This document shows positions 38,401 to 52,500 of a DNA stretch of 64,000 nucleotides, one piece after another. The translations under genes and the position numbers were made by a program. How positions within the stretch are numbered: the first letter of the stretch is position 1; every line of letters starts with the position of its first letter. The notes under the pieces are model-generated. The model did not search any database, had not been told where the DNA came from, and saw nothing but the letters and a program-made list of their open reading frames with translations. Source of the stretch: Neodontobutis hainanensis (Eukaryota; Chordata; Actinopteri; Gobiiformes; Odontobutidae); contig JALDNG010000754.1 in the NCBI GenBank assembly GCA_024349245.1, forward strand, positions 124,001-188,000. The letters are read 5' to 3'.

Positions 38401-41400
38401 CTATTATCCCTAACGTTACATGTTACGAAATTAAAAACAAGAAAAATTGATAAAAATCATTATAATTTTTAGAAATTTTGCTCTCACCATATAAATCTAA
38501 AAAGAATTTTAATAAGGTATTCTAAAATTTATTTTCAATGAATATAATCAATAACTCAGCAAAAGGTCAATATTGATACGAAATCATTGAAAACTAACGA
38601 ATAACTCTGACAAAGCATTGGATAGAATGTGCTTAATGTAGTTTTATGCTAAGAGTAAGAATATAAACTTTGCATGTTGAGGTGATCCAACATTAGTTTA
38701 AAATATAACTAAAAATTATATTCGGTGTTACCATAGTATTAGATTTTAGATGCAGCTATGTGTATGAAGTTAAATTTTGATCACTTCCCATTTAATATAC
38801 TCGTAACATTATCAACATTAGTTGTAAATTACATACAAAACTTGATAGTAAAATATTTTATTTTTAGATTAATACATTCTGAAATCATATAATAAATAAG
38901 TGTACTTTTCATTTTATGCAAATTTTATCTTAACATTGATTGGTTGAATTATATCACAAATGTATAGTTTTATCTTTACTTTGTTTAAAGAATAAGACAA
39001 AAAATGATTCTTGTTCAATTCGAGATTATTTTGATAAGATTTTGAAATTATTCGTTATTTTAAAAATATTATCAAATTTTGCAAGAATAATGATTTTCGA
39101 AAAATACATTTACATAATTCACAAAACAAATTATACATCTTATAAATTCTGAAGCTCTCATAATAATTAAATGAAACAAAGGTTTTATCTGAATAACTTG
39201 TTTATGAATTAATGAAATTGATGTTATAGTTTTACTTTTATTTTAAAATTATATTCTTTATGAGTATATTTACAAGATTAACATGTTAAAATATTTTGAA
39301 AATAAAATGTGATGATATGAAAAAATTTTGAATAATTTTTGTTAAAATTCTATTTCATATAATAACACTTAGAAAAATTTATTTCAATTCAATTTCATAA
39401 TTTGGCATCCTTACTATCTAAAATAGTTTATTTATTCATCAGTATAGATATATATCTTTCTGTGAATCTAAAACTGCTCAGACCTTATTTACACTTTTTA
39501 AATTTAATAATTAAAGATGACTAAAACACCGCAAAATGATTTAAATTATTCATATAAAAATGTGTGTAAGAAAAAGATCTCAAATCCAAAAAAATTAAAA
39601 CCACGCTAAAGACAAAATGTTAAAAATGTATTTTTATAGAATTGAAATATATCAGCATCAGGTATGCAAAATATTCTCAAATATGATTACGCTATCTTTG
39701 ATAATAATTTTTTTAGATGGTTACACTTTGTTTTCGGAGTAAAAAGAAAAATATAATAAATCTAACCATAAGAGAAGTCATAAAATTTAGACATTAAATT
39801 ATTTAAAAATTCATGATATCTATCTAAGAACTATCTATTTAATCTATAATGTATAAATTTCATTGAATATTATATGTGAATGTAAATTAAAAATAAATAA
39901 GTAAATATTTAAAATTTTTGTGAATACTATCTTTTTATAAATAATGACTTTCATTGTTCGAGTTATTCGTAGTTTTTATTATGTATAAATTGTACTGTTC
40001 ATAAGTCAGTCAGTGCAAAATTACACATATTTTTACAAATGCTAGTAATAAAATAGCAATAAATAAAACAACTGTTTAAAGAGAAATCTATTTTTACGAT
40101 TTTATTTATAATATTAAAACTGAAATAATTTTGAAATTATTTGATGGATTTACCAAATTAATGCAATTAACATTTATAAACCTGTCATAAAACTATGTCC
40201 AAATTTTGCAGATCAATGTTGGTAATAAGTTTGTAAAAATATGAAATCTTTGTTTTGACATTCTTTAGTTAACAAAATTTTAATACCGTTTTTAAATCAA
40301 GATGAATAATTCGTTGAAATATTCTTTTTGATTATTTTTTTTCATTGTTATAGATATAAAAAGAACACAAAATTAAAACTAGCAATATATTTATAATGTT
40401 AAATATTTTGTCAGTTATTTGTGTTTTGAAACCTATAAAATTACATTAACTAACAAACTCACTAAAACATTAAATATTATGCATTTGGAATCAAGATAAA
40501 GATAATGTATATAACCATTATCTAAATTTGTCTCCATTAATTTAATACAACTTTTCTTGTTATTTATGTAGTAATTATTATTTAATAATATAAGTTTCTT
40601 TTTAAATTTCTCTCTTTTTATGTGTACATATTTGTCTATTTTTTATTTATTTAAATGAAAAACTTTATCAAATTCTTCTTTGTACCGAAAACTCGGTCAA
40701 ATTCTCTAAGATAGTTGACTATTTATATATAAAACTTTTAAACTAATTTGGATGCATATTTTTTGGTTTTTGAAGTAAAAATATATTAGTCATAATAATG
40801 TTCCAATTAATCATAAAATACCATTCTGCGAGGCATATGTAGCATATTTTACCCTAAAAAACGTTAATATTCCTAAAAAATCATAATTAAATAGATCTTA
40901 GCATGGTTATTAGGATTTTAAATATTTTGAAAAAGATTTGAGTTGAAACATTTTAATATGTTTTTCAAAAATGTAAGCCTTAATTTTTATCAATAAATTA
41001 AAATGTGCGAGGATCATAACATTTAATTGTAAAAATAATTTGACAATGGATTTTTTTCAAAAATAAATAATTTGAAAAATAATATTTTAATTTTATCATT
41101 GTAAATTTGAATTAATATCAAAAATAATAAAATAATGAATTCACTCTAAATATTATGACAAGATAAGTATTTTACAGAATTTAAAGAGTCAAATATATCC
41201 AAAACATTTTTAAAACTTTTCTTAAATTGATAAGGAGAATTCTTAAAAATCTTATTATATCTAAAACTGTGAATTTTCAGAAAAGTGTAACATAAAATGT
41301 ACTTATTTTATTAAATATGTTAAGTTATTGCTCGGCATTTCGAAAAATTATATTTGAAAATGAAGTAAATTTATCAAATTTCAAATTTTATATTTGATAA

Positions 41401-44400
41401 TTCTTACAATATTCGATTAATAAAGAAATATTTTGATTCAAAATTCTTCTACAGCAAAATTTTCGAAAATATTCACGTTTTTTATCTTATTCCGGATTTT
41501 TGACTTAGTTTGTTTTAACTGTTTAATCTTCTCAATAAGTAAAACAGGGTAGTAAGTTAAAAAAATTATAATTCATATTTGGACATAAAAATGACTAATT
41601 TAGTTAATATTTTTGATTTATTTAGTCAAACTGAAAATATCTGAATTATTATTCATTAAGGTATTTTTTGGAGTTTTATTTTGTTGATTATCGAATAAAT
41701 ATTTTTATTAAATTAAACTCAATAGTTATGTAAAATTATGTCTGAAATACCATTCAAGTTGGTCGGTATTAAATACTGTTAAATCATATACAACAATACC
41801 CATCATAATTAGTTTTTTTAATGAAAAATTAATCATAACTTTGTTTCATCGAGTTTGATCCAACTATCTATTCGTTTCGAACTTTTTAATTTCTTTATTT
41901 GTAATCCAAGAATGATAATTTTATAATATCATATTCTTTAAAAACCCATCTTCATCGAAATAATATTGACTTTTAAAAACAGACAACCAAAACAGATTTT
42001 TTGCGCTAATTTTATCAATTGTTTAAAATTTGAATTTGGTCATAAATAAATAATTTCACTTTTTTTAACCATATGATATTCTCGTGTAATTTTCTGTAAA
42101 TTTCAATCTGATTGAAAAATGTACACTGATACAGCAGTATAGTATTCTTTAATCTTTCTAAGAGTATTATTTATGACTTTATGTTTATTAGATAATAATT
42201 ATATTCTCTATATGGATAAGTCTGTCATAATATCTCTTAAGGGAATGAATTTAAAAGGTAAGTATTACTTCTAATAATTTTTCAATTAAAGCTTTTTATA
42301 TTTTCATTTATATCATACTCAAATTCGGAATTTTGCAAATCTTTATATCTAGGGCATTTATAGTTACCTCTTTGAGCATAATTAAAAATATTCATCTTAA
42401 ATATAAATATAAACATTTGTTATTTGCTCCAAAGAAATCTTGAAACATGTTTTCTCAAAGAAATATATTCTCTTTAAAAAAATTTATATCGTTAATCAAA
42501 TTTTTTGTTCCCATTGTTCAAGCATGTTACACGTATTTTTCAATTTTAATTGATTTATTTTTATTTGTCATAAAGTATGTTTTGTAAAAGATAGCTTCAT
42601 CTTTTTACAAATAAAACCTTAAACGTATTAATATTGTCAAAGATTTTTTAATTGTAATGTCATTTTAATTTTCTCTTATGTTAAATATGTTAGTAAGTCA
42701 AATAAATTTGACCATGCTTTATTTTTTAAACTATTTTAAAATTTAAAGATTTTTTTGTTATATTAATTTTTATACAATAACTTAATTTTATTAGAATTAG
42801 TAAGGAATTGATTTTTAAAATATTTGATAAAATTATGTGTCACTTGAAATATTTTGGCAAAATTATCATCATAAAGATTTTTTGAATATCTAGATTCAAT
42901 TTATTTTGTAACATTTGATATTTAGGGGTATTTAATTTCTCTGAGATTTTTTGGACAATAGTTGTTCATAGTAAATTACGTCTATGGATTCAGTCTTAAT
43001 ATAAGGAATGTTATAATGAATCAAACATTCAAATACAGTGAAGTGATTGTTTTTTATATCTTAAAATATAACAAAATAACTAAATGTAATTTAATCTCCT
43101 CAAATAATTCGACTTTAAAATACCTTTTAATTCTAAAAAATAAACTACACTTAAAAATGATTTATGGATAAATTTAATTTAAGCCAGCATATTTAAAAAA
43201 ATAAAAATACCTGCAAAATGCATGTATTTGTCTTCAGATATTTAATTAAAACATTTTTTTGGAAACGATAAATAAATCTGCATATCTATAAATGAAGAAG
43301 CGATTACACTCATTTCGGTCCAATAATATTAATATATATATATATTTTTATAGGTGAGTAAAATGAATCTTTTTATCAGTGCGCTTTATTTTTAACGCAA
43401 AATAGATCAGTTAGAGAGATCTTATAATATCTCATATTGGTATGTTTTTAAACTCGATAAAGTTGAATATATGTAAAAATCAAATCATAAATAAGCAAGC
43501 GATTTAATGATGATTTAAAATAAGAAATTAGCTTTTAATATCTTAATGAAGATATTGGTATTTATTTTTAAAAGAAATAAGGAAAACCTCACAAAAATAT
43601 CGTTATAGTATATCAAAACATTAAAAACTAAACTTTGTATGAGACTAGGTTGAGGATTTTTATTGAGTATTTATTATTTTTGACACCTTCTAAAAAATAT
43701 ATCATATTTATTAAATATAATTTTGGCTTAATTATTATTCTTTTTTAAGAGATATTAATTTTAAAAATTAAAAATATTTTTATTACGAATGGGAAAATTT
43801 CGAAAACAGATAATAAATAATTAATTTATATTTGAATAAAAATTCATCAAGGTATAAATTTGTTCCATTGATATCTATGGTCGTATATTTCAAAAATAAA
43901 CTTAATGGACTCATTATATTTTTCACTATTGGAATAAATTTTAATTTTTATAAATGATAACAAAAATATTTTGAAAAAATAAATTTTAAAATAAGCTTTA
44001 TGACAAATTACAGAAAAGTGATTGGATATGAATTAATTTTAGCTAAAAGATGAATATTTAAAAAAATTATTTGTGTAAACGATGTTCAATTGAGATAACG
44101 ATTTTATGATATCGGTACTTTTTAAAAAGTTTAAAATTCATGTAAAATGTTCATAAGATATGATAAGAATTGAAATATTAAAATTCCTGAATTTAAGTTT
44201 ATATTTATTCATTCTCACAAAAAAATCTTACAAGTTTGTAGTTTGAACATATATTTTCAGGTTGTCTTATTATATTTAAGTGTTACATAATTTTTAAAGT
44301 AATAAGTAAGAGTCGATCTTTAGTGACAGAAGAATTCAAATTTTAATATTTTTAACCTTCATTCAGTTAAAATTTTTGATATTTATTCCTAGAATGTATA

Positions 44401-46130
44401 TTCAATAAGGTATATTTCATATGAAAATTTTTGATTGAATTTGGAACTTAAAATTTGTCGTGGCTAAATTTATGTGTTATTATTTTAGAATAGACATTAT
44501 ATCATCAGTAAATTATTGTTTTGTTTCAAAATTTATACTTTTTAATTTTTCTTTTTCATTAAATATTTTGATCCAGAATATTTTATGATTTTATTTGATT
44601 TAATTATAATAAATTAAAAATTTTAAATCCTTGACAATTTTAAATTTTTAAATATTTTTACATATCCTTATAAATTTTTTTTAAAAACCTTATGATGTAT
44701 TATCTTAATGATATTTTAAATTTTGATCATAAATCTTGATATATTTTAAATAAATTTTGTAAGAAAATAAATTGCTGGTAGATCATTTTTTTAAAGATAC
44801 AGTTTTAAAATTCATTTCATTGTTCAATCATTCTGTCAACTGAAAATAGCATTATCTGGTAAAAATTTTTTGATTTTTGATTTCAAGATATTAATTAAAT
44901 TTATTTATATTTTCAGAAGTAATATCACAAATATTTGTTTGATACTCATGAAAATTTAATTTTTACGAAATAGAAACTATTCTTAAAAGTTTTATTTGTA
45001 ATTCGACAATGAATTTCAAAAAATTTTTTATATTTTCGATTCATGTGTATATAAATTAAAAACAATCATAAATTAAATTAAAGCGACATATACACCCTCA
45101 TTAAATAATATGTTCATATTAAATATTTTTATTTCAAACTAACGCGTGCCCATTAAAAAAAATAGGGAATTGTAAAAAGATTCATTTGTTGTCTATAATC
45201 CATAATATAAATCAAGTGAGATATAAATGTAAATTTCAATACTAGAATGATTTATTATAACATTTGACATAAAAGAATTCGGATTTGTCATATAACTTAG
45301 TCCACACTTTATAAAATTATTTATTATTTAACTTCAGTTTATTATTCTCTGTTAAATATTCGAGATCTTTTTCATTATATTCTTTTAATATTTAAACGCA
45401 CTTACTTGAGAAAATATCATAAAAAATAATCAAATTTATAACATAACAGCATTATCACTTCTCCGTGTAGATAATTTTTAAAAAATTTATTTGTGATTAA
45501 AAAATAATGAATACTCGTTGAATAGTTGTTAGTTTACGTTAAATATTTTGAGAATCAATCTTTGATATTTCTGAATTTAAACGTATGCTTGAAGTGATAA
45601 GCTAACATGTGAATGAATTTTATGTCAAATTAGCTTACAGTCAAACAATTTTCTGTTAAAATAATAAAATATGAGCATTTAAATTTTACATATCGTAGTT
45701 AAAAATATATGTGAAACACAAACATGCAAATATTCTAAGATACTTAATATTTCCTCACGTGGGAAAATAATTCATTAAATCAAAATTTATTATGAATTTT
45801 TTTAATTTCAGAAATAATGATGAGAGAAAAAAAATTTCATAATTAATATCTTATGATCTGAAATAATTATCATGAATTAAATGATTTTGAAAATAAAGTA
45901 ATATCTCGATCGATCATCAAGTTTAACAATAGTTAAATAATTTGGATAAATACTTTAAAAAATAATGATCAGGTTGACTTTTAATTCATGAATAAATTTC
46001 TCTATTTTTAATTTTACTTTATTACAAAACACTCAAGAATACTATGGTTGAGATACTGACAGGATTTATATCTGGTCAAAATAAATATACGCTTGAAATA
46101 CATTCATAGAAAAACGTAATTCTAAATTAT
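35480..46130. other. long AT-rich gene-poor stretch
   Basis: More than 10 kb with no supported gene. Frames at 38940-39152 and 42962-43171 look accidental. A short G/P/K-rich piece at about 36960-37030 (containing GPKLPKIKGSKGGHEF) stands out in composition but is only 24 codons. A short TA dinucleotide run occurs at about 43330-43345. Confidence 0.
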
Positions 46131-46132
46131 AA

Positions 46133-46309
46133 ACGTATGGAAATCAACTTCAAATGTATTTGCTTCACAAATCATTCGAGGATTATTCTAGAGAGTTAAA
46201 ATTGTCTTGCAAAATATGCAATAAATGAGCGAGAGCATGCTTGATTTATGGGAAAAGAGTTAAATTGGCAGATTTAAAGCACTATATTTTTGATTATTCA
46301 TACTGTTGA
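46133..46309 (+). pseudogene. possible decayed coding fragment with a CxxC motif
   Basis: The frame is open for 59 codons except for one TGA at 46226-46228. It reads TYGNQLQMYLLHKSFEDYS, then LKLSCKICNK, stop, ARACLIYGKRVKLADLKHY. Local G+C content is above the surroundings. The CKIC pair hints at a zinc-binding motif, as in BED or similar fingers, but no partner histidines are placed convincingly. No terminal repeats found. Confidence 0.18.
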
Positions 46310-49300
46310 TTGAATTTGGTCTTCCTCTCGAATACATTTGAAATCTAAAAATCATCAACGCTATGTAACATACCTGCTAATTCAATAGAGTGTTTAAATT
46401 TCAATCATAAGAATTCCTTCATATATATGCAAAGCATTAAATTAAGTTTGAATGTTAAGAGATACAAAAAAATCACAAAATTTTTAAAATTTATAAAATT
46501 CGAAATTTTCGCCTTATTCCACTAAAATTTTGATTGTATTTGATAAATTAAAAAAATAAAGATTTAAATTTGTGTGTACCTTTAATTTTTCATTTCATAA
46601 AATCTGTATGAGTGAAAAAAATTATCCTTCCCATTTTATGAGTGAGGGTGAGATGAGCGATCATATCAAAGATTTAGAAATTCAAGAGATAAAAAACTTT
46701 TTTATTATTTTTTGAAACCGTAAATAAAATTATTTTTCCAATTTATACATTTAAAAATTATAAGAATAATAAAAAAAGACTTATTTTAAATTTGTTATTT
46801 TTATGATTATCTGAAAAAGCTGATAATTCTTAAAACATCTACGATCGCAATAGATATGTTGATATATAATATTTTTTGGTTTTACTCTTAGAATATTCAG
46901 AATTATCATTTTAAATATTTTACTCATTTTAGAAATATCGGAATCATCTTTCCATCGAATCAATATCAAAGATTGATTATCGTATAATTAAATTAATAAT
47001 CAACACCCAACCAATCAGAAGAAAAAATAAATTAAATTAAGATCAAAAAGATGAAAAATCTTCCGAAAAAAAATATATAAATAATGATATTCTTCTGAAT
47101 CAAATATTAATTTGAAAAAATTTTAAAATAAAAATAATAGAAAATTTGACTCTATTTTAGCAAATTGTTAAAATTTAGGCTTATTTAAAATAATATCACA
47201 AGATACTTTTCGGATTAAACAAATTTTGATAACCTAATCAATATTTTTGAATCAGCTAAAATTATTTTTTATAAGTAAATTGTTAGGTTAAGCAATAAAT
47301 ACATAATATGTTCCAAAGTTAGCCATCGAGAAATGCCGAAGTATTATACATCTTAAAAGTACCTATATGTAATTTATAGTATAAATAAAAGTATTAACTT
47401 CACATTGAATCATAAAAGCTGCAGGTAAATCAGATTTAGAATATATCAGAATTTTGTCGATTTAAAAATACTACTTCCTGAATTGTCAAAGATGTGAAAC
47501 GTATAAACTGAAAAGCTAATGACAAAATTTGCAATAAATACTTATTATTAAAATTTTGTCAAGAATGTTTGAGATTCTGTTGAATAAAAAAAGAAATTTT
47601 TTGAAATGTATTTTATAATTTTCTAAATCTCAAATAAAAAATTTATAATTTAATAAAACTGCGAATCAGACATACACTTTATTTTAGTGTATAAGAGAGT
47701 TTAGTTCTATCCTAGTTCATCGAATATCTATTTAAAAATTTCATATTTAAAGAAGATAATATAAGGTTTTGACTTTTTAAGTTTTTAGAAATTTATCCTT
47801 TCTTGATTTAGATATTCAATTCATAAGCCTATTTAATCAGATTTATGAGTAAATGTATTTAACAATGATAAAGTTAAGTATTTTATGTCATTGTTTGGTT
47901 TTAGTTTCGTGGCTTGATTTTTATATTTTTGATGATCATGGAATGCTAAAAGTTGTGTATTTTTTTAATTTAATCTGCTGATAAAGATCCATTTTTAATA
48001 AATTTCACTTTAAAATTTTAAACATAAAATCTTTAAATGTTAAATTATAGAACAAACTCATTTTTCGAATATTCATCAATTAAAGTGAATTTTTCAATCA
48101 TTTGTAAAAATATACAAGATTTTATAAAAAAAATATATTAAAAAATTTTGAAAAGTGTTAAATATTTTGTAAATACGTTTATGATAAAAATATTCCAGAA
48201 TAGTAATAAAGAAATTCTGATATCCATAAATATCTCATATTTAAAAGTGAATCACATCAAAGAAATAAAAATATGACTAAAAATAAATCTATAATTATGC
48301 TTTCAGTATAATGTTAATCAATTACATTGTATTCTTTCAAAAAATGTGTAACTCGCGAAAAATCCTTAAATTTGCAAGTAAATAAGAATATTTTTTTGAT
48401 GAAATAGAGTCAACCTTAAAATTGTTAACATTAAAATAGTAATGCCTTATTCATATAATTAAAGTTTATAAATAAATATTTTAACCAGACATATGATATA
48501 TGGCTAACGAAGTTCTTTCTTAAACAGTAAGGGAATTTAAGAACAATACACTGGTACGGTTAAGTATATTTTGGCAGATATCCTAAGTCAATTCACTCTT
48601 TTAAAGAAATTTTATTTTTGTGATAACTATAAACACATTTCTTCAATATTTTATTTTAAAACCACAAAATGTTTAACCTTTTTACTTTGTCATATTTTTT
48701 AAACTATTTATTGATATTGATATTTATTTTTTTTTGACAAATTAGCTAAGATGGGTAATTATGCATTTTAATAAATTTTATTCGACGTTAGTGAGAAGAA
48801 AAATCTAAATATAATAATGAGGAAAGTTTCGTCGTTTCATCATATAGACTTATGGAAATAAACATTATTTTTCCGTCAGTACAGCATTTATATGATATCC
48901 ATATATGCTTTATTTTAGTAATAAATCGATAGCTAAGTTTCTAAAGAAACAAATAGCATAAAAATTTTTGTACAAACGTATTCATTTCATAGATGTTGAA
49001 TTTATGTCAATTTATTTCTCTAAAATTCGAGTTAAAAACATTTAAACCTAATAATGTTTTAAATAATCAATCAATATTATCATTTAAAAATAATTTAGAT
49101 GGATAATAACTTCTCCAACTAAAAATATGTGATTTCTTTAATTAATGAGATTTCAAAAATATTACTAATCTTATACTTATGGTTTATAAAATTATAATAT
49201 CGAATTATCAGAGATCGTTCAATGCATTTTTTCATAGATTATATTATAAAATATGAAGAAGTTATGATGAAAGTACCTAATTTACAAAATTCTAAGTGTT

Positions 49301-49440
49301 TTTATGTAAAATCAGATTCAATTTATTTTGAAATGCACATCTAATCAATAAAATCAACACTATACATCTTTTGAATCAAAAAATTAATTTTTAAAAATAG
49401 GATTTTTATAACTAATCTGCAAAAATACAAGAAATTTTTA
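46310..49440. other. AT-rich stretch without supported genes
   Basis: A 62-codon minus frame at 46781-46969 with RWKDDSDISKMSK looked somewhat coding-like but has no splice or homology support. Confidence 0.
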
Positions 49441-49446
49441 AAAAAA

Positions 49447-49500
49447 AAATACCTCGTCAATTTAATTTTTTTAAAGTAAATAATGATAGTGAAAAGAATA
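49447..49500 (-). repeat. possible ruined copy of the family first exon
   Basis: The 14 bases aaatacctcgtcaa at 49447-49460 are identical to the exon 1 donor region of gene B (33948-33961), including the GACGAG/GTATTT junction on the minus strand. Further into the exon a TTACTT word lies at the same distance from the donor as in gene B. The frame is interrupted by TAA codons and the ATG is absent, so this would be a dead relic of a third family member. No module exon was found downstream of it. Confidence 0.3.
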
Positions 49501-49509
49501 AATAATCAC

Positions 49510-52500
49510 AGAATTTTAGATTCATATATATATTATTTTCAATTAATTATCTCAAACATAGATTGATCTTAAACTCATTTATTATAAATTATCATTTAAA
49601 AAAAATATATTTAGCATGAAAAATTCATATATTCGAACAATTATGATGCAAATGTAATTTACATCTACTGTAGGATGTAACTCATCATATTTGCTTTGAA
49701 ATATATTTTTAAGATATATGTAAATTTTAATCATAACCTCAGATTAATATCCTCAAAGATCTCATCAATTCTTCAAAGAATTCACTAATTTAGTTATAAA
49801 CTAAAAACATTTTCATCCGAGATTCAAACAAAATCAGAACATAATTTGATATATTTTCAAATTTTTATAGAGATCTGATGGAACGAGTTTTCTTCAAAAC
49901 AATAAATAAATATTAAATTTAATTGAATAATATGTTCGCAAAATAAAATACAAATTTGATAAATTACCACTCATTGCATGGTATTAGTGTGGTAGTTTTA
50001 TATACGTTTTCGATCAATATGAGTGAATTTATGTAATTTTTTCATTGTACCACCTTTATGTTTTACATGAAATATACAATGTGAAAAGAATTGATAAAAA
50101 TTATAAGATTGAAAATAAACTATTTAAGATGATAATTTACGAAAAACATTTTTAACGCATTTAGAGTTGTGAATGAACAATCTGTTAACACTATTTCTCG
50201 AAATAGTTACAACTCTTATTTTATGTAATTGTCGAAATACGATAAAATAAAGCACTTATAATAATTTCAAATGATAGAAGTTCAAAATAATTAGAATTCA
50301 TCAGACATAAAAACCTAAATGCTATACAATCACCTGCATTTTTTAACAGCATTCCGAATTTATCGTATGAGATATATATAAAACCAAATCAAATACTTTC
50401 TGAAATATTCATATCATTTACAAAAAATCCATTATAATAATGCGTATAAATAATAGAGATGAAAATCCATTATTAATACGATAGAAATTGATGTTAAGGA
50501 GGTAATTTTATTATGAATGTACCAATTTTATTTTCACATTTCATATAATACTATGAGATAAAAAAATATGAATAAATTGAACAAGATACCTTATAAATTT
50601 ATACATTACAAACAAGAATAAGGAAGAAGATGAAAAAAAATTAGAGTAAAATTATGAAAAGCATTCGGCTTCGACGTATAAATATACCTGAGTTACAACT
50701 GTTTATTTGAAAATTAAAAATTCACATAATTTATTCATCATATGTTTACAGTAAGGGCTTTGCAAGAAGTATAAACTTTTAAGAAGATTTTACTGATTTA
50801 TATACTTTTGACAATGTGTGGTCTTGCATTTTGTGCTTTGAGAATTTTTAAGCAGTTTACAAATTTTTATTGAAAAATTAGATTTTCTGATAAATGTCAA
50901 TTTCATTATTTACACAAACAAAAAATCAAAAATCCTTTATTTTAAAATTTAGGAGTCAATATGTTTTCTTTTATATGAGCGATCTAGTTTTTTTCTTATG
51001 ATTCTGACTCTGAGTTATTATGAAAGATGAATTTCAACACATCGTAGATTGAATTGTATTTTCAAGAAAGCACATTATTGAAAAACAGGTTTTAAAAGAA
51101 AAATTCCACAAATAAAATCATGTTTTTAATATCGTAAAAAAATATACAAACAAAGATATAACTTTGGAAATATAAAATGAATTTTCGCGCTTAATAAAAA
51201 TTATTTTAACGAAAAATTTAAAGAGAATATATTATTTTTTATCCAAATTTGAATCCAGATTTAGCTTTAAAAATTGAAATAACTTCAATTATTTCAATGA
51301 GTATTGTGTATATTACAGATCAAGCTCATAAATTAATTGTTTTCTTGTTAATATGTTTAACTTTTAAAATCAAATACACGGTTTTCATTTTGAAATAACT
51401 TTTACTTTTTCATAGATAAAAATTAATGCCCATAGAAATTTGAAACATAATTATAATTAAACATAATTTAGAATTTACACAAAGTGAAATTTTATGTCAC
51501 TTTTTTTGTTAAATTTTATTTATGGTATTTCTTATCTATTTTAACTGCGATATTTTCTGTGAATTATTCGACGTAAACAAATTTTTCAGTCAAAATACTT
51601 CTTATATTAGCCAATTAAATAATATATATTTAAAATTGGTAAAATTATATTGAATTATAATTTTTTACATATATCATAATCACCGATATTTTTAACTATT
51701 CCCTGGTAAAGATTTAATAAGATCATTATCATTTTATCTATATTAGAGTTTATGAATGAAATAACCTAATACAATCCAATATAAATAAATTGGATGTAAA
51801 ATCACCAAATTCTGAATCGATGTTTCAAAAAAACATTTTGGAATTTATTAATACATAAGACAATTTAAAGGAAAATATATTATCAAGAATTTTTTGAACT
51901 TATTGTAAAATATGAATTAAATGATATCATAAATATCATATTACCGATATTATAGAGTAATGTAATCATAAAATTAGTTACTTGTGTTGAAATATTGAAA
52001 ATTTTACAACTGTTTACCTTTGATAATTCAAACGCTATTGTTCTTATAAAGACCATAAGGGTTATTAACATTGTTAAAATAATGTATTTTTGTCTGAAAT
52101 ATCATATCAATAGATGTTTTTATGGTATTTAGGTTTAATTTATTTATAAAATCTGGTTTTTTTAACACATAGAAACAGAAAAATTCTGATATAAATGAAG
52201 CGAGGTTTATAATAACGTAGAATGAGGGGTGATTAATAATTATCTAAATTTTATTATTTCATAGAATCTTAGAATTTTAAGTACCTCTTATTCTGTAAAG
52301 CTATTTAAAAAAATTTTGAAAAAAATCTTTTAATGGTGAGGGTATATTTTTACAACTTTATCAAAAGAGAATCCATTCGATAATAGATAACAAATCTTAA
52401 AATTCTCATATCGACAATTGAATTATTTTCTAAATTTAAGTTCTTAATGAAAAGTTAATTATAAACAAAAAAGTAAAAAATATTTTGTTTAAAGAATAAT

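Noticed and set aside
43325..43350. TA dinucleotide run
   Set aside because: Too short and imperfect to report as a microsatellite in such AT-rich DNA.
46360..46400. Minus-strand CAG/GTATGT donor that could end a module exon of a third family gene
   Set aside because: The bases before the donor match the family exon end at only about half the positions and the frame is closed.
51040..51095. Plus-strand piece ending HIIEKQ at a CAG/GTTTTA donor, similar to the module end DEEKQ
   Set aside because: Only 13 codons are open, orientation is opposite to the family and nothing upstream matches the module.
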